NCBI GenBank assembly: GCA_030654015.1
Contig: JAURYI010000103.1
Span: 1-64,000 of the forward strand
Origin: Methylococcales bacterium
GTDB lineage: Bacteria; Pseudomonadota; Gammaproteobacteria; Methylococcales; Methylomonadaceae
Direction: 5' to 3'
Length of the DNA: 64,000 nucleotides
Part shown: positions 34,076 to 46,092 of the stretch, piece after piece
Layout: each line of letters opens with the position of its first letter
How positions within the stretch are numbered: position 1 is the stretch's first letter
Translations under genes and position numbers: made by a program
The notes under the pieces: generated by a model
The model's database searches: none
Told to the model about the DNA's origin: nothing
Seen by the model: the letters and a program-made list of their open reading frames with translations, nothing else

Positions 34076-35089
34076 TTAGTGTGATGCTGTGTGAGTTTGA
34101 TCTGCAAGGTTTTCAGGCGGCCAGTTTTCCAAGCGCATACCCAGTGATAAACCTTTTAAAGCAAGAATGTCTTTTATTTCTGTTAATGATTTTTTGCCAA
34201 GATTCGGTGTTTTTAACAACTCAACTTCAGTGCGTTGAATCAAATCACCAATATAGAAAATATTCTCGGCTTTTAAGCAATTAGCAGAACGTACCGTCAA
34301 TTCAAGATCATCAACGGGGCGAAGTAAAACAGGTTCAAATACCTCTTCAACTTCCACTTTTTCATCTTCAAGCTGATCATTGACTTTTTCGAAATCGACA
34401 AAAACAGATAGCTGATCGTGAAGTATGGTTGCGGCAAGTTTAATCGTTGCTTCTGGATCAATTGTTCCGTTTGTTTCCAGTTCAATAATCAGCTTGTCTA
34501 GGTTAGTACGCTGTTCAACACGAGTGCTTTCAACCTGATAGGCTACTTTCATCACAGGACTATATGAAGCATCTAATTGTAGCGCACCGACCGCCAAGCT
34601 GTGTTCTGCATTGGCTTTACGAACGCTTACTGGCTCATAGCCTCTGCCGCGACGCACTCTGATTTTCATATTCAATGCACCAGCTTGAGTCAAATTAGCA
34701 ATGACTAAGTCGGGATTAACTATTTCAACATCGTGCGGCAAAGTAATGTCGCCTGCTGTAACACAACCAGCACCATTCTTACTCAGTGTCAGCTCGACTT
34801 CATCTTTTGAATGAAGGATAACAGCTAATTTTTTAAGGTTCAGTAAAATGTCAATTACATCTTCCTGAACACCTTCTATGGTTGTGTACTCGTGAAGCAC
34901 GCCTTCAATTTCCACATCTGTCACTGCACAGCCTGGAATAGTAGACAGCAACACGCGCCTCAACGCATTACCCAGAGAATGACCAAAACCGCGCTCTAGC
35001 GGCTCAATCACAATCCTAGAATGATTAGGTGTCTTGCTTACGACCTCAACTAATCGAGGCTTTAACAAGCCAGAAATAGAATTCTGCAT
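34076..35089 (-). CDS. rpoA: RNA polymerase subunit alpha
   Basis: A 337-residue alpha subunit. The N-terminal assembly domain includes [23 protein letters not shown]. The C-terminal domain (from about residue 250) has [20 protein letters not shown] and [16 protein letters not shown], which contact UP-element DNA and activators. It lies between rpsD and rplQ as usual. Confidence 0.98.
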   Translation of the reverse strand: MQNSISGLLKPRLVEVVSKTPNHSRIVIEPLERGFGHSLGNALRRVLLSTIPGCAVTDVEIEGVLHEYTTIEGVQEDVIDILLNLKKLAVILHSKDEVELTLSKNGAGCVTAGDITLPHDVEIVNPDLVIANLTQAGALNMKIRVRRGRGYEPVSVRKANAEHSLAVGALQLDASYSPVMKVAYQVESTRVEQRTNLDKLIIELETNGTIDPEATIKLAATILHDQLSVFVDFEKVNDQLEDEKVEVEEVFEPVLLRPVDDLELTVRSANCLKAENIFYIGDLIQRTEVELLKTPNLGKKSLTEIKDILALKGLSLGMRLENWPPENLADQTHTASH

Positions 35090-35110
35090 TTATGTCCCTC
35101 GAAACTACGA

Positions 35111-35731
35111 TTATTTAGAATAAAGCTCTACAACTAGCTGTTCATTAATATCACTACCTAAATCAACACGATCAGGTAACGATGTAAATGTGCCAGACAT
35201 TGCTTTTGCATCAACGTCAACCCAAGCGGGAAATCCATATTGCTCAGTAACTACTAACGCATCAACGATTCTTTGTTGTTTTTTAGCTTTTTCTCTGACT
35301 GATAATACATCGCCAGGTGCAACTTGATAAGAAGGTACATTAATCAGTGAGCCATTAACCTGAATAGATTTATGACAAACTAATTGACGCGCTTCAGCTC
35401 TAGTGCAAGCAAAACCCATACGGTAAACCACGTTATCCAGTCTTGATTCAAGAAGATTCAACAAGTTTTCACCTGTCGCGCCTTTTTTCATATCAGCGGA
35501 TTTATAGTAGTTTCTAAATTGTTTTTCTAAAATGCCATAGATTCTGCGCAAGCGTTGTTTTGCTCTTAACTGCGTAGCGTAGTCAGAACTTCTAGCACGT
35601 TTAGTGCCATGCTGACCAGGTCTTTGATCTAATTTACATTTACCTTCTAGGGATTTGCCTCTGCTTTTTAAAAACAGGTCAGTCCCTTCTCTTCGACTTA
35701 ATTTACAGGTAGGTCCAAGATATCTTGCCAT
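35111..35731 (-). CDS. rpsD: 30S ribosomal protein S4
   Basis: A 206-residue S4 with [20 protein letters not shown], the S4 RNA-binding domain [20 protein letters not shown] and the C-terminal YSK. S4 nucleates 30S assembly and represses the alpha operon in E. coli by binding its leader. Confidence 0.98.
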   Translation of the reverse strand: MARYLGPTCKLSRREGTDLFLKSRGKSLEGKCKLDQRPGQHGTKRARSSDYATQLRAKQRLRRIYGILEKQFRNYYKSADMKKGATGENLLNLLESRLDNVVYRMGFACTRAEARQLVCHKSIQVNGSLINVPSYQVAPGDVLSVREKAKKQQRIVDALVVTEQYGFPAWVDVDAKAMSGTFTSLPDRVDLGSDINEQLVVELYSK

Positions 35732-35748
35732 GATGCTACTCCAGATTT

Positions 35749-36135
35749 CTAAACGCGGCGTTTCTTAGGTGGACGGCAACCATTATGTGGAATGGGTGTT
35801 ACGTCAACGATATTATTAATTTTAAATCCTAGGTTGTTCAAAGAACGCACCGCAGATTCGCGACCTGGACCTGGGCCCTTGATCATAACATCAAGATTTT
35901 TCATGCCGAATTCTTGCGCAACGATACCTGCTTTTTCAGCAGCAACCTGTGCGGCAAATGGAGTGCTTTTTCTGGAACCACGGAAGCCTGAGCCACCTGA
36001 GGTCGCCCAAGACAAAGCGTTACCTTTTCTATCTGTAATCGTTATGATAGTGTTATTGAAAGAAGCGTGTACATGAACGATGCCATCAGCAACTTCTTTT
36101 TTTATGCGTTTTCTAGCGCGATTGGGACTAGCCAT
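35749..36135 (-). CDS. rpsK: 30S ribosomal protein S11
   Basis: A 128-residue S11 with [38 protein letters not shown] and the basic end [11 protein letters not shown]. It forms the 30S platform. It lies between rpsM and rpsD. Confidence 0.98.
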   Translation of the reverse strand: MASPNRARKRIKKEVADGIVHVHASFNNTIITITDRKGNALSWATSGGSGFRGSRKSTPFAAQVAAEKAGIVAQEFGMKNLDVMIKGPGPGRESAVRSLNNLGFKINNIVDVTPIPHNGCRPPKKRRV

Positions 36136-36160
36136 TACTTTTATCTCTTAAAGGAATATC

Positions 36161-36517
36161 TTATTTTCTAATCGGTTTACGCGGACCTTTACGAGTACGA
36201 GCGTTAGTTCTCGTTCTTTGTCCTCTCAAAGGCAAACCTCGGCGATGTCTTATTCCGCGATAGCAACCTAGGTCCATCAAACGCTTGATATTCATAGAAA
36301 CTTCACGACGCAGATCACCTTCCACTGTCATCTTCGAAACGACACTACGAATAGCTTCCAATTGCTCTTCAGTCAGTTCTTTTATTTTTATGGAAGGTGC
36401 TATACCTACCTCAACGCAAATTTCACTTGCTGTTTGACGACCTACACCATAAATTGCAGTTAAAGCGATGACTGCGTGTTTATGATCTGGTACATTTATC
36501 CCGGCAATACGTGCCAT
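36161..36517 (-). CDS. rpsM: 30S ribosomal protein S13
   Basis: A 118-residue S13 with [20 protein letters not shown], a helical middle and the basic tail [21 protein letters not shown]-type end. It contacts the 50S and P-site tRNA. A 76-nt leader with a hairpin separates it from rpmJ. Confidence 0.98.
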   Translation of the reverse strand: MARIAGINVPDHKHAVIALTAIYGVGRQTASEICVEVGIAPSIKIKELTEEQLEAIRSVVSKMTVEGDLRREVSMNIKRLMDLGCYRGIRHRRGLPLRGQRTRTNARTRKGPRKPIRK

Positions 36518-36551
36518 CCAGATACTCCCCTGAGTAGTATTCTAAAGTTAA

Positions 36552-36585
36552 GTGCCAGATTATAGCATTACACTAATCTTGGCAC
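36552..36585 (-). promoter_or_regulatory. Hairpin in the rpmJ-rpsM gap
   Basis: GTGCCA-GATTA and TAATCTTGGCAC form an 11-bp stem with one bulge. It sits where the E. coli alpha operon carries its S4-binding leader. It may be an autoregulatory leader or a processing site; a pseudoknot was not demonstrated. Confidence 0.45.
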
Positions 36586-36593
36586 AACAAATT

Positions 36594-36707
36594 CTAGCCT
36601 TGGCGTTGTTTATGTCTACCATCTTCACAGATGACTCTAACAACACCATTTCTTTTTACGATTTTGCATTTTCTGCAAATTGTTTTAACCGAAGCACGAA
36701 CCTTCAC
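36594..36707 (-). CDS. rpmJ: 50S ribosomal protein L36
   Basis: A 37-residue L36 that is easily missed because of its size: [15 protein letters not shown], then a basic middle and [12 protein letters not shown]. The zinc ligands C11, C14, C27 and H32 are present, so this is the zinc-binding type. GTG start with AGGAG 6 nt upstream. It lies between secY and rpsM. Confidence 0.96.
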   Translation of the reverse strand: MKVRASVKTICRKCKIVKRNGVVRVICEDGRHKQRQG

Positions 36708-36721
36708 AGCTAACTCCTAAA

Positions 36722-38044
36722 TTATTTTTTCAGATTGGCTTTTTTCATCAAGCCTTCATATTGCTGAGACATAACATGGGTTTGCATTTGCGAAATAAAA
36801 TCCATGACGACTACTACAATAATCAATAAAGACGTTCCACCAAAGTAAAACGGAACGTTCCAATATACTATTAAAAACTCAGGTAGCAAACAAACCAAAG
36901 TAATATAAAAAGCACCGATTAAAGTTAATCGTGTCATTACTTTGTCTATGTAAGCACTGGTCTGAATACCTGGTCTGATGCCTGGTAAAAATGCGCCTGA
37001 TTTTTTCAAGTTTTCTGCGGTCTCTTTCGAATTAAATACCAATGCGGTATAGAAAAAACAAAAGAATATAATCGCTGTTGCGTAAAACATTACATAAACA
37101 GGCTGCCCAGGCGACAGCATTGTAGCAACATCCTGTAGCCAGCCAAAACCCTCACTATTGCCAAACCAGCCAGCTATAGTTGCTGGAAACAAAATAATAC
37201 TTGAAGCAAATATAGGTGGAATAACACCCGCCATATTGAGCTTTAATGGTAAGAAACTACTTTGTCCTGCGTATAACTTACGACCTTGCTGTCTTTTTGG
37301 ATAGTTAATGAGAATCCGTCTCTGCCCTCTTTCCACAAAGACAACCAGTGCTGTTACTGAAATAGACAACAAGAACAGCAGAATAATAAATCCGCCATTC
37401 ATTTCACCTGTTCTAGCCAGTTCCAATGTACCGCCGACTGCTTTTGGTAAACCAGACACAATACCTGCAAAGATAATCATTGAAATACCGTTGCCGATAC
37501 CACGCTCAGTAACCTGCTCGCCTAGCCACATCAAGAATATGGTTCCAGTAACTAAGGTGATAGTAGTTATTGCGACAAAACCTACACCTGGATTCAAAAC
37601 AACTGAAAGCCCACCAGCCGTTTGATTCTGTAATGCAACTGAGATACCAATCGCTTGGAAGGTTGCCAAGACTACCGTGCCATAGCGGGTATACTGGGAA
37701 ATCTTACGTCGCCCTGACTCACCCTCTTTTTTCATCTGTTCCATTGTGGGAATCACAACGGTCATCAACTGCATAATAATTGATGCTGAAATATAGGGCA
37801 TGATACCAAGAGCAAACAAACTTAATCGCATCAAAGCACCACCTGAAAACATGTTAAACATATCTAGGATAGAACCGCTTTGTTGCTCAAACATAACCGC
37901 TAGTGCTTTAGGATCAACTCCTGGAACAGGAATGTGCGCACCTACTCGGTAAACAAAAAAAGCACCCAAAACAAAAAGCAAACGTGCTTTCAGTTCTGAA
38001 GAACCGCCGACTTTGTTAGCCATCTGAGCTCTTGAAGTATTCAC
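36722..38044 (-). CDS. secY: Preprotein translocase subunit SecY
   Basis: A 440-residue inner-membrane channel with ten helices. The plug and gate region has [20 protein letters not shown], and the cytoplasmic loop [20 protein letters not shown] and the C-terminal [10 protein letters not shown] are typical. The GTG at 38044 has AGAGG 5 nt upstream. An ATG at 38023 (MANKVGG) is the alternative. It starts directly after the rplO stop. Confidence 0.97.
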   Translation of the reverse strand: MNTSRAQMANKVGGSSELKARLLFVLGAFFVYRVGAHIPVPGVDPKALAVMFEQQSGSILDMFNMFSGGALMRLSLFALGIMPYISASIIMQLMTVVIPTMEQMKKEGESGRRKISQYTRYGTVVLATFQAIGISVALQNQTAGGLSVVLNPGVGFVAITTITLVTGTIFLMWLGEQVTERGIGNGISMIIFAGIVSGLPKAVGGTLELARTGEMNGGFIILLFLLSISVTALVVFVERGQRRILINYPKRQQGRKLYAGQSSFLPLKLNMAGVIPPIFASSIILFPATIAGWFGNSEGFGWLQDVATMLSPGQPVYVMFYATAIIFFCFFYTALVFNSKETAENLKKSGAFLPGIRPGIQTSAYIDKVMTRLTLIGAFYITLVCLLPEFLIVYWNVPFYFGGTSLLIIVVVVMDFISQMQTHVMSQQYEGLMKKANLKK

Positions 38045-38479
38045 TTACGCCTCTACTTTTCCGCCAGCAGCTTCGATAGATTCTCTAGCTCCGCCAGTCA
38101 CTTTAATACCTTTAAGAGTAACAGCTTTGCTAACTTCACCTGATTTAATGACTTTTGCTGTTTTAGTAAACGCAGGAACTATATTTGCGTCAATCAAAAC
38201 TTTTAAATCAATAACATCAGCAACCAAGTCATTCAACTCGTGTAAGCGAACCTCAGCTGAGTACATACTTTTGCGTGAAGTAAAACCAATTTTAGGTAAT
38301 CTACGTTGCAAAGGCATTTGACCGCCTTCAAAACCAACTTTATGAAACCCGCCACTACGCGCTTTTTGACCCTTGTGACCTCTGCCACAAGTTTTGCCAA
38401 GTGTACAACCAATACCGCGTCCTACGCGTTTCGATTTTTTGCGAGACCCTTCGCTTGCTTGGATGGTATTTAAAAACAT
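38045..38479 (-). CDS. rplO: 50S ribosomal protein L15
   Basis: A 144-residue L15 with [20 protein letters not shown] and [17 protein letters not shown]. Its start overlaps the rpmD stop by one base. Confidence 0.97.
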   Translation of the reverse strand: MFLNTIQASEGSRKKSKRVGRGIGCTLGKTCGRGHKGQKARSGGFHKVGFEGGQMPLQRRLPKIGFTSRKSMYSAEVRLHELNDLVADVIDLKVLIDANIVPAFTKTAKVIKSGEVSKAVTLKGIKVTGGARESIEAAGGKVEA

Positions 38480-38664
38480 TATACTTCCTCGACTTTTAGC
38501 ATGTACGATACTTTGTTTATCATACCTCTGTTTTCAGCAGTATTCAGGACTTCAACTGTTTGGTTGATTTTTCGTAGTCCCAAGCCTTTTAAGCAGGCTT
38601 GATGACGTGGTAAACGTCCAAACTTGCTTTTTGTCATCGTAACACTTAATTTAGTACCAGCCAT
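38479..38664 (-). CDS. rpmD: 50S ribosomal protein L30
   Basis: A 61-residue L30 with [35 protein letters not shown] and [11 protein letters not shown]. It lies between rpsE and rplO. Confidence 0.97.
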   Translation of the reverse strand: MAGTKLSVTMTKSKFGRLPRHQACLKGLGLRKINQTVEVLNTAENRGMINKVSYMLKVEEV

Positions 38665-38669
38665 TGCAA

Positions 38670-39176
38670 CTATCCGATAATCTGATCAACTGATAAGCCA
38701 CGTTTTGCAGCTATCTGGTTAGCATTGTGCATTCCTGTCAAACCATTAATAGTTGCTCTCACAACATTAATAGGATTGTTAGTACCAATACATTTTGCTA
38801 AGACGTTATGTACACCAACTACTTCAAATACTGCTCTCATTGCGCCACCGGCAATGATACCTGTACCTTCGGAAGCAGGCTGCATATAAACTTTCGCAGC
38901 ACCTGTGGTATTCATAATTGGGTATTGCAACGTATCGCCTTTTAAAGACACTTTACGCATATTTTTACGCGCTTGCTCTAAAGACTTTTGAATAGCAATA
39001 GGAACTTCGCGGGCTTTGCTCACGCCGTAACCAACACGACCTTCACCGTCGCCTACAACTGTCAACGCAGTAAAGCCGAATACTCTACCACCTTTTACAA
39101 CTTTTGCCACACGTCTTACATTGACTAACTTTTCCTGTAAACCGTCAGTACTACCTTGAGCGGGTGCTGTAGCCAT
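38670..39176 (-). CDS. rpsE: 30S ribosomal protein S5
   Basis: A 168-residue S5 with [40 protein letters not shown] and [20 protein letters not shown]. It is important for translational accuracy. It lies in the spc gene order after rplR. Confidence 0.98.
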   Translation of the reverse strand: MATAPAQGSTDGLQEKLVNVRRVAKVVKGGRVFGFTALTVVGDGEGRVGYGVSKAREVPIAIQKSLEQARKNMRKVSLKGDTLQYPIMNTTGAAKVYMQPASEGTGIIAGGAMRAVFEVVGVHNVLAKCIGTNNPINVVRATINGLTGMHNANQIAAKRGLSVDQIIG

Positions 39177-39185
39177 TTTATTCTC

Positions 39186-39539
39186 CTAAAATTTCAAACC
39201 AGCTTCGCGTGCAGCATCAGCCAATGCTTTAACGCGACCATGGTATTTAAAGCCAGAACGATCAAAAGCAACTTCTGTTACGCCCGCAGCGATTGCTTTT
39301 TGAGCAACCCATTTGCCAACTTCAGTTGCAGCAGCGATATTATTGGTATTTTTTAACGCCGCTTTAATTTCTGCTTGGGTAGTTGATGCACTTGCTAACG
39401 TTGTTGTGCCATCGCCACTAATCACTTGAGCATAAATATGCTGTGATGTTTTGTGGATTGACAAACGTGTCGCGCCTAATTTTTTAATTTGGCTACGCAA
39501 TTTTAATGCGCGCTTCATACGAGTTTGTTTCTTATCCAT
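39186..39539 (-). CDS. rplR: 50S ribosomal protein L18
   Basis: A 117-residue L18 with [20 protein letters not shown] and [20 protein letters not shown], ending REAGLKF. It binds 5S rRNA. The ATG at 39539 (MDKKQTR) follows AAGG and matches the family length. Confidence 0.97.
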   Translation of the reverse strand: MDKKQTRMKRALKLRSQIKKLGATRLSIHKTSQHIYAQVISGDGTTTLASASTTQAEIKAALKNTNNIAAATEVGKWVAQKAIAAGVTEVAFDRSGFKYHGRVKALADAAREAGLKF

Positions 39540-39548
39540 CACGCTACC

Positions 39549-40082
39549 TTACTTTTTCTTAGCTTCTTTTCTTGCAACATGTTCGTCAGCGTATCTGACA
39601 CCTTTACCTTTATAAGGCTCTGGTGGACGATATGCCCTGATTTTTGCAGCTACTTGACCTACTTGCTGCTTGTCACTTCCCTTGACGAGTATTTCAGTTT
39701 GAGTAGGGGTTTCAACCGAAACACCTGCTGGTACTTCAAAATCAACTGGATGCGAAAAGCCAAGCGACAAACTAAGGATATTTTCTTTTGCTTGCGCTCT
39801 GTAACCAACACCAATCAGTGTCAACTTTCTCTCAAATCCAGCAGAAACGCCAGTCACCATGTTACTAACGATAGCTCTTGCAGTACCTGCTTGAGCGGTA
39901 GCATTTTTATCATCTTTATTCCACTGCATAGAAATTACATTATCAGTAATTTCCACGCTGATAGCGGGATTGAAATCAAACGATAACTGACCCTTACTGC
40001 CTTTTACGGTCATATTGTTACCCTCTAGCTTTATATCCACACCACTGGGGATAATCACTGGGGCTTTAGCAATTCTTGACAT
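39549..40082 (-). CDS. rplF: 50S ribosomal protein L6
   Basis: A 177-residue L6 with [40 protein letters not shown] and the C-terminal [20 protein letters not shown]. It lies near the factor-binding site. Confidence 0.98.
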   Translation of the reverse strand: MSRIAKAPVIIPSGVDIKLEGNNMTVKGSKGQLSFDFNPAISVEITDNVISMQWNKDDKNATAQAGTARAIVSNMVTGVSAGFERKLTLIGVGYRAQAKENILSLSLGFSHPVDFEVPAGVSVETPTQTEILVKGSDKQQVGQVAAKIRAYRPPEPYKGKGVRYADEHVARKEAKKK

Positions 40083-40096
40083 AAATCTAGCCTACA

Positions 40097-40492
40097 TTAA
40101 CAAACAGTACAGATAACTTCGCCGCCGTGTCCAATGGCACGGGCAGCTCTATCGGTCATCACACCATTTGATGTTGATACAATAGCAATCCCTAAGCCAC
40201 CAAGCACTTTTGGCAATTCGTCTTTAGATTTATAAATACGCAAACCAGGTCTACTAATTCTTTTTATGTTCTCGATTACAGGTGCACCTTTATAGTACTT
40301 TAACTCGACAGTCATTTCTGTATGACTACCTGTTGTTTCGGTGCTGAAATCTGTAATATAACCTTCGTCTTTTAAGACTTGAGCAATTGATACTTTCAAT
40401 TTCGACGAGGGTTGTTTAATGCTTTTTTTACCAGCAGATTGACCGTTTCTTATACGGGTTAGCATATCTGCTACTGGGTCTGTCATACTCAT
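40097..40492 (-). CDS. rpsH: 30S ribosomal protein S8
   Basis: A 131-residue S8 with [40 protein letters not shown] and GGEVICTVC at the end. GGAG lies 7 nt before the ATG at 40492, which supports this start over one 6 nt later. S8 represses the spc operon in E. coli. Confidence 0.98.
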   Translation of the reverse strand: MSMTDPVADMLTRIRNGQSAGKKSIKQPSSKLKVSIAQVLKDEGYITDFSTETTGSHTEMTVELKYYKGAPVIENIKRISRPGLRIYKSKDELPKVLGGLGIAIVSTSNGVMTDRAARAIGHGGEVICTVC

Positions 40493-40508
40493 TCTAATTC
40501 TCCAACCA

Positions 40509-40814
40509 TTACCAACTTGCTTTGACTACGCCAGGTACGTCACCGCGCATCGTCGCTTCTCTTAGTTTGTTGCGACTAAGACCAAACTTGCGGTAATACC
40601 CATGTGGACGACCCGTTAAGTTACAACGGTTGCGCACTCTTGTCACGCCAGAATCTCTTGGTAATTTTTGAAGTTGTAACTGAGCAGCTTCTTTAGCTTC
40701 AAATGATGTATTTGGGCTTCTAATTGCTTCTTTCAAAGCTCTACGCTTAACATCAAATTTCTTTACTAATTTCTTGCGCTTATCTTCACGCGCAATCATT
40801 GATTTTTTTGCCAT
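40509..40814 (-). CDS. rpsN: 30S ribosomal protein S14
   Basis: A 101-residue S14 of the long, zinc-free type: the four-cysteine ribbon is absent. [40 protein letters not shown] and [11 protein letters not shown] are typical. Confidence 0.98.
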   Translation of the reverse strand: MAKKSMIAREDKRKKLVKKFDVKRRALKEAIRSPNTSFEAKEAAQLQLQKLPRDSGVTRVRNRCNLTGRPHGYYRKFGLSRNKLREATMRGDVPGVVKASW

Positions 40815-40826
40815 GTCGAAAAGCCC

Positions 40827-41366
40827 TTAGTGCTTAAATGGAAAGTTGAACAGCTTTAACAACGCCAAACCTTCTTCGTTATTTTGAGCCGTTGTGGTAA
40901 TAGTAATATCCATACCACGCAAAGTGTCGATTTTGTCATAATCAATTTCAGGGAAAATGATCTGCTCTTTAACACCCATTGAATAATTACCACGACCATC
41001 AAAACTTTTAGGACTTAAGCCTCTAAAATCGCGAATTCGCGGAATAGAAATACTAATTAAACGATCCAAAAATTCATACATTCTATCGCTACGCAAAGTT
41101 ACTTTGCAACCGATAGGCATATCGTCACGGATTTTAAAACCAGCGATAGACTTTCTAGCCAATGTGATAACTGGCTTTTGACCAGAAATTTTTTCCATGT
41201 CGCCAACTGCTGACAGTAAAACTTTTTTATCTGCAACCGCTCCACCTACACCCATGTTCAGGGTTATTTTGGTAATGCGCGGCGCCTGCATCACAGACTT
41301 ATAACCGAACTGTTCCATTAAAGCAGGAAGTACGGTTTCTTTATATACGGATTCTAATCTAGCCAT
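40827..41366 (-). CDS. rplE: 50S ribosomal protein L5
   Basis: A 179-residue L5 with [40 protein letters not shown] and [15 protein letters not shown]. It binds 5S rRNA and P-site tRNA. Confidence 0.98.
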   Translation of the reverse strand: MARLESVYKETVLPALMEQFGYKSVMQAPRITKITLNMGVGGAVADKKVLLSAVGDMEKISGQKPVITLARKSIAGFKIRDDMPIGCKVTLRSDRMYEFLDRLISISIPRIRDFRGLSPKSFDGRGNYSMGVKEQIIFPEIDYDKIDTLRGMDITITTTAQNNEEGLALLKLFNFPFKH

Positions 41367-41374
41367 GATTCACC

Positions 41375-41692
41375 TTACGCATCAACAACTTCATTTGTTG
41401 ACTTAAAATATCTGACTTTTTTTCCATCTTCCAGAAATTTAAAGCCGACACGATCTGCTTTTTTTGTCACAGGATTATACAATCCTACATTGGAAATATT
41501 AATCGGCATATCCTTGACGATAATTCCACCTGAAACACCAGCATTTGGGTTGGGTTTTTGATTTTTCTTAACTTGATTGATGCCTTCAACTAAAACTTTG
41601 TTATCTTTCAAAACCTTAGTTACTCTACCGCTCTTACCTTTATCTTTGCCAGTACGAACGATTACATCATCGCCTTTTTTAATTTTTTGCAT
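41375..41692 (-). CDS. rplX: 50S ribosomal protein L24
   Basis: A 105-residue L24 with the KOW motif [20 protein letters not shown] and [15 protein letters not shown]. It starts 50S assembly. Confidence 0.97.
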   Translation of the reverse strand: MQKIKKGDDVIVRTGKDKGKSGRVTKVLKDNKVLVEGINQVKKNQKPNPNAGVSGGIIVKDMPINISNVGLYNPVTKKADRVGFKFLEDGKKVRYFKSTNEVVDA

Positions 41693-41706
41693 CTTAAAAC
41701 CCCAAC

Positions 41707-42075
41707 TTATAATACTTCAGGAGCCAGAGAGATAATTTTCATAAATTTCTCACCTCTTAACTCACGCGTTACAGGCCCAAAAATCCGTGTACCTAAGGGC
41801 TGTAAATTGTTGTTGAGAATAACGGCGGCGTTTCCGTCAAAACGAATGACAGAACCGTCGGGTCTACGCACACCTTTAGCTGTTCTCACTACTAAAGCAT
41901 TGTAAACTTCGCCTTTTTTTACTCTACCACGAGGAATTGCATCTTTAATACTGACTTTGATGATGTCACCAATACCAGCATAGCGTCTATGCGACCCCCC
42001 TAATACTTTGATACACATGACCCTTTTGGCACCGCTATTATCGGCGACGTCAAGGTTAGTTTGCATCTGAATCAT
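41707..42075 (-). CDS. rplN: 50S ribosomal protein L14
   Basis: A 122-residue L14 with [40 protein letters not shown] and [19 protein letters not shown], almost the consensus. It is the first gene of the spc group. Confidence 0.98.
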   Translation of the reverse strand: MIQMQTNLDVADNSGAKRVMCIKVLGGSHRRYAGIGDIIKVSIKDAIPRGRVKKGEVYNALVVRTAKGVRRPDGSVIRFDGNAAVILNNNLQPLGTRIFGPVTRELRGEKFMKIISLAPEVL

Positions 42076-42112
42076 GATTTATTCCTGTTATCTGTATATA
42101 AATAGCTGATTG

Positions 42113-42376
42113 CTATTTGTTAGCACTTTCTAAAACTGAAACCAATTTAAAGGTTTTATGCTTAGACATCGGTCTGCATGAGGTAATAGCAACGACATCA
42201 CCTTCTTGACAAAGATTCTGCTCATCGTGCGCCATCATTTTGGTTGAACGCTTAATGTATTTTCCATACACAGGATGTTTTACTACTCGCTCAACTAAGA
42301 CTGTAATAGTCTTGTCCATTTTATTGCTAACAACACGACCAGTGATGGTTCGCAATTTAGTTACATTTTCACTCAT
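42113..42376 (-). CDS. rpsQ: 30S ribosomal protein S17
   Basis: An 87-residue S17 with [40 protein letters not shown] and a central [13 protein letters not shown]. It overlaps the rpmC end by 4 nt. Confidence 0.97.
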   Translation of the reverse strand: MSENVTKLRTITGRVVSNKMDKTITVLVERVVKHPVYGKYIKRSTKMMAHDEQNLCQEGDVVAITSCRPMSKHKTFKLVSVLESANK

Positions 42377-42570
42377 GATTTCGCGCTCGCCATTTCATTT
42401 AATATGGTTTGGATACGAGCCACATCACGTCTGACCTTTTTTACTTGGTCTGGCTTGGACAGTTGACCTGTACCTTTTTGCATTCTAAGATTAAATCGCT
42501 CACGCGATAAATCGAGCATCAAAGCTCCTAACTCGTCTTTTGATTTCTGGCGTAATTCACTTGCTTTCAT
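42373..42570 (-). CDS. rpmC: 50S ribosomal protein L29
   Basis: A 65-residue helical L29 with [20 protein letters not shown] and [20 protein letters not shown]. It sits at the peptide exit near trigger factor. It overlaps rplP and rpsQ by a few bases. Confidence 0.97.
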   Translation of the reverse strand: MKASELRQKSKDELGALMLDLSRERFNLRMQKGTGQLSKPDQVKKVRRDVARIQTILNEMASAKS

Positions 42571-42983
42571 TACATTATTGTCCGAACGGTAAAAAGTGTC
42601 TTCAAAGGCAGTTTAGCAGCCGCCAGTGTAAATGCTTCGCGTGCCAATTCTTCAGAAACACCTTGTATTTCATACAACATAGTTCCTGGTCTGATTTGAG
42701 CAACCCAGTATTCTACACTACCTTTTCCTTTTCCCATACGAACTTCTAAAGGTTTTTTCGTAATTGGCTTGTCTGGAAAAATTCTGATCCAAATTTTACC
42801 GCCACGCTTGACGTGACGAGTAATTGTTCTACGAGCCGACTCGATTTGTCTTGCAGTCAATCTGCCACGACTAACCGATTTAAGGCCATATTCACCAAAA
42901 CTAACTGATGAACCACGAACAGCAGTACCGTTATTTCTGCCTTTATGTTGCTTACGGAATTTAGTTCTTTTAGGTTGAAGCAT
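42570..42983 (-). CDS. rplP: 50S ribosomal protein L16
   Basis: A 137-residue L16 with [40 protein letters not shown] and [20 protein letters not shown]. It lies at the A-site. Confidence 0.98.
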   Translation of the reverse strand: MLQPKRTKFRKQHKGRNNGTAVRGSSVSFGEYGLKSVSRGRLTARQIESARRTITRHVKRGGKIWIRIFPDKPITKKPLEVRMGKGKGSVEYWVAQIRPGTMLYEIQGVSEELAREAFTLAAAKLPLKTLFTVRTIM

Positions 42984-42999
42984 CTCTTTATCCCTTCAA

Positions 43000-43671
43000 C
43001 TATTTTTTAGGTTCAGAATTAATAGACGCAATATGTGCGTCCATATCAAATACTTCGCCTTTGAATATCCACACTTTTATGCCGATAATTCCATAGGTAG
43101 TATTTGCTTCTGCGGTTGCGTAATCAATATCAGCTCTTAAGGTATGCAAAGGCACACGACCTTCTCTATACCATTCGCTACGCGCAATTTCTGCGCCATT
43201 TAAACGACCACCAACGTTAATTTTAATGCCTTCAGCACCTAAACGCATAGTATTGGTAACGGCACGCTTCATAGCACGGCGATACATAATACGTTTTTCG
43301 AGCTGTTGAGCAACGCCTTCAGCAACTAGCTGGGCATCTAACTCAGGCTTTCTGATTTCTTCAACATTCACTTGAACAGGAATACCTATCATTTTAGATA
43401 TTTCTTGTTTCAATACGTCAATATCTTCACCTTTTTTACCGATAACAATACCTGGTCTAGCGGTATGAATGGTGATATGTGCATTGTTGGCTGGACGATT
43501 GATTTGAATGCGACTAACCGAAGCATGAGCAAGTTTTTTCTTGATAAACTCTCTCACGGTTAAATCTTGATGCAGGAATACTGAGTAATCCTGACTATTT
43601 GCATACCATCTTGAATTCCAATCTTTGACGATACCAAGGCGTATGCCTATTGGATGTACCTTCTGACCCAT
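43000..43671 (-). CDS. rpsC: 30S ribosomal protein S3
   Basis: A 223-residue S3 with [20 protein letters not shown], the KH motif [20 protein letters not shown] and [20 protein letters not shown]. It is part of the mRNA entry helicase. Confidence 0.98.
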   Translation of the reverse strand: MGQKVHPIGIRLGIVKDWNSRWYANSQDYSVFLHQDLTVREFIKKKLAHASVSRIQINRPANNAHITIHTARPGIVIGKKGEDIDVLKQEISKMIGIPVQVNVEEIRKPELDAQLVAEGVAQQLEKRIMYRRAMKRAVTNTMRLGAEGIKINVGGRLNGAEIARSEWYREGRVPLHTLRADIDYATAEANTTYGIIGIKVWIFKGEVFDMDAHIASINSEPKK

Positions 43672-43680
43672 TTTCTGCCC

Positions 43681-44016
43681 CTACTCGACTTCTGCGACTT
43701 TAATTGTAATATGGCAGGTTCTTTTAAGGATATGGTTCGCACGTCCTTTAGCTCTTGCCTTGAATCTTTTCATCGTCGCCCCTTCATTGACATAAACGGT
43801 AGACACTTTCAATTCGTCAATATCCGCACTTTCATTATGTTCTGCGTTAGCGATTGCTGACTCCAGAACTTTTTTGAAAATGCCGGCCGCTTTCTTTGAA
43901 CTGAATTTCAAAACATTCAGTGCTTTGTCAACGGGTAGCCCACGAATTTGATCACCGACTAAACGTGCTTTTTGTGCAGATAGCGGGGCATTATTTAATT
44001 TTGCTGAAATTTCCAT
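43681..44016 (-). CDS. rplV: 50S ribosomal protein L22
   Basis: A 111-residue L22 with [36 protein letters not shown] and the exit-tunnel loop [17 protein letters not shown]. The ATG at 44016 is preferred to the GTG directly before it because AGG lies close upstream. Confidence 0.97.
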   Translation of the reverse strand: MEISAKLNNAPLSAQKARLVGDQIRGLPVDKALNVLKFSSKKAAGIFKKVLESAIANAEHNESADIDELKVSTVYVNEGATMKRFKARAKGRANHILKRTCHITIKVAEVE

Positions 44017-44021
44017 CACAC

Positions 44022-44294
44022 CTACCTAGATTTTTTATCAGCCACATGGCCTTTGTATGTACGAGTGGGTGCAAACTCACCTAATTTATGCCCGACCATA
44101 TTCTCAGAAATGAGAACTGGAATGTGCAGCCGCCCATTATGGATTGCAATAGTTAAGCCCAGCATATCTGGAATAATCATTGATCGTCTTGACCATGTTT
44201 TAATCGGTTTCCGATTATTGCTACTTACAGCATCTTCAACTTTTTTCAGAAGATGATGATCAATAAAAGGACCTTTTTTAATTGAACGCGGCAC
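44022..44294 (-). CDS. rpsS: 30S ribosomal protein S19
   Basis: A 90-residue S19 with [40 protein letters not shown] and [16 protein letters not shown]. It contacts A-site tRNA with S13. Confidence 0.98.
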   Translation of the reverse strand: MPRSIKKGPFIDHHLLKKVEDAVSSNNRKPIKTWSRRSMIIPDMLGLTIAIHNGRLHIPVLISENMVGHKLGEFAPTRTYKGHVADKKSR

Positions 44295-44306
44295 GCTAAT
44301 TCCTCT

Positions 44307-45134
44307 CTATTTCTGCTTACGACGTCTGATAATCATATTATCAGTACGCTTGTTGTTTCTTGTTTTATAGCCTTTAGTCGGCATACCCCAAGGAGATACG
44401 GGATGTCTGCCACCAGAGGTCCGCCCTTCACCACCACCGTGTGGATGGTCAACTGGGTTCATGACCACACCGCGAACGGTTGGTCTAACGCCTCGCCATC
44501 TTGTCGCACCCGCTTTACCAAGTGAAATCAAGTTATGTTCTGAGTTTGATACTTCACCGATAACAGCATGACAATCAGCCATTACCTTGCGCATCTCACC
44601 TGAACGCAGTCTAATTGTTGCGTGTGCGCCATCTTTAGCTACCAGTTGTACTGATGTACCAGCACTTCTTGCAATCTGCGCACCTTTACCTGGCTGTAAT
44701 TCAACACAATGAACTGTTGTACCCATTGGAATGTTTCTCAACGGCATACAATTTCCTGGTTTAACAGGCACTGTTTCTGAAGAGATAATTTCTTGACCTA
44801 CAGTAAGACCCTTTGGAGCGATAATATATCTGCGCTCACCGTCTTTAAACAAAATCAGCGCAATATTGGCTGTTCTGTTTGGGTCATACTCCAAGCGTTC
44901 GACAACAGCTGGAATATCCGTTTTATTCCGTTTAAAATCAATAATACGGTAGTGTTGCTTATGACCACCGCCGACATGACGTGTTGTGATACGCCCGTTA
45001 TTGTTACGACCACCAGTTTTGCTCTTTTTAGCGAGCAAAGGAGCATAAGGTTTGCCTTTATGCAATTCATCATTTTTGATGCGTATTACAAACCGTGATC
45101 CTGGTGACGTTGGTTTTGACTTTACAATCGCCAT
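44307..45134 (-). CDS. rplB: 50S ribosomal protein L2
   Basis: A 275-residue L2 with [20 protein letters not shown], a central beta-barrel and the catalytic-centre segment [20 protein letters not shown]. It is needed for subunit joining and peptidyl transfer. Confidence 0.98.
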   Translation of the reverse strand: MAIVKSKPTSPGSRFVIRIKNDELHKGKPYAPLLAKKSKTGGRNNNGRITTRHVGGGHKQHYRIIDFKRNKTDIPAVVERLEYDPNRTANIALILFKDGERRYIIAPKGLTVGQEIISSETVPVKPGNCMPLRNIPMGTTVHCVELQPGKGAQIARSAGTSVQLVAKDGAHATIRLRSGEMRKVMADCHAVIGEVSNSEHNLISLGKAGATRWRGVRPTVRGVVMNPVDHPHGGGEGRTSGGRHPVSPWGMPTKGYKTRNNKRTDNMIIRRRKQK

Positions 45135-45172
45135 GCTTTCTACCGTTTCCTATTGATCTTTTGCTTTATGAA

Positions 45173-45472
45173 TTAAGCAGCAGAGAATTCTATATCGTGA
45201 CCAGACTTAAGTTTTACATAAGCCTTTTTCCAATCAGATCTTTGACCTAATGACTTACCAAACCGTTTCTGTTTGCCTTTAACGTTTAAAACTCGAACCG
45301 AATCAACTTCAACGCTAAACATCATTTCTACTGCACTTTTAACTTGTTTTTTAGTCGCTTGTTTTTGCACTTTAAAAACAAATTGTTTATTTTTTTCAGC
45401 GGCAATTGTACTCTTCTCAGAGATAATTGGTGCCTCAAGTACACTTGCCAATTGATAGTGATTTACACTCAT
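45173..45472 (-). CDS. rplW: 50S ribosomal protein L23
   Basis: A 99-residue L23 with [40 protein letters not shown] and a basic loop. The ATG at 45472 overlaps the rplD stop as ATGA, which marks translational coupling and supports this start over 45481. Confidence 0.96.
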   Translation of the reverse strand: MSVNHYQLASVLEAPIISEKSTIAAEKNKQFVFKVQKQATKKQVKSAVEMMFSVEVDSVRVLNVKGKQKRFGKSLGQRSDWKKAYVKLKSGHDIEFSAA

Positions 45473-46089
45473 GCCAAGCACTCCTCTAATTGTTTCAATG
45501 CTGCTGGGGTAGCAATTACTTTATCAGCTGCTACCAATAACACTGGACTTAAATTAGCTGCTTCAATCACTTCCACATAGGGAATATTTCTTGATGCTAA
45601 AGCTAGATTTACATCTACACTATCAACAACAATTAATATCCGTTTAGCATCAATTGCTTTTAACTTTACGTTCAACTCTTTTGTTTTGACAGTTTCAGGA
45701 AGAATATCACTGCTTACCACCAAACGATCCTGTCTCAACAGCTCAGATAAAATCGAACGAATACCAACGCGAAACATTTTTTTGTTTAGTTTCTGCTCGT
45801 AGTTTCTTGGTCTTGCGGCAAAAGCAACACCACCTGTACGCCAAACTGGACTACGGGTTGTTCCGGCTCTTGCACGACCTGTGCCTTTTTGTTTCCAAGG
45901 CTTTGCTCCGCCGCCGCTAACATCCGAGCGTGTTTTTTGTGCTTTAGTACCAGCACGAGCACCCGCCATATAGCGAACAACCAACTGGTGAACTAATGTT
46001 TCATTAAATGACTGACCGAAAACGGCTTCAGTAACTTCAACCATTCCAGCAGCATCTTGTTTATTTAAAGCAGGTATTTGCAAACCCAT
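45469..46089 (-). CDS. rplD: 50S ribosomal protein L4
   Basis: A 206-residue L4 with the basic tunnel loop [20 protein letters not shown]-type stretch and [20 protein letters not shown]. In E. coli L4 represses its operon through the S10 leader, which is absent here. Confidence 0.97.
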   Translation of the reverse strand: MGLQIPALNKQDAAGMVEVTEAVFGQSFNETLVHQLVVRYMAGARAGTKAQKTRSDVSGGGAKPWKQKGTGRARAGTTRSPVWRTGGVAFAARPRNYEQKLNKKMFRVGIRSILSELLRQDRLVVSSDILPETVKTKELNVKLKAIDAKRILIVVDSVDVNLALASRNIPYVEVIEAANLSPVLLVAADKVIATPAALKQLEECLA

Positions 46090-46092
46090 GGC

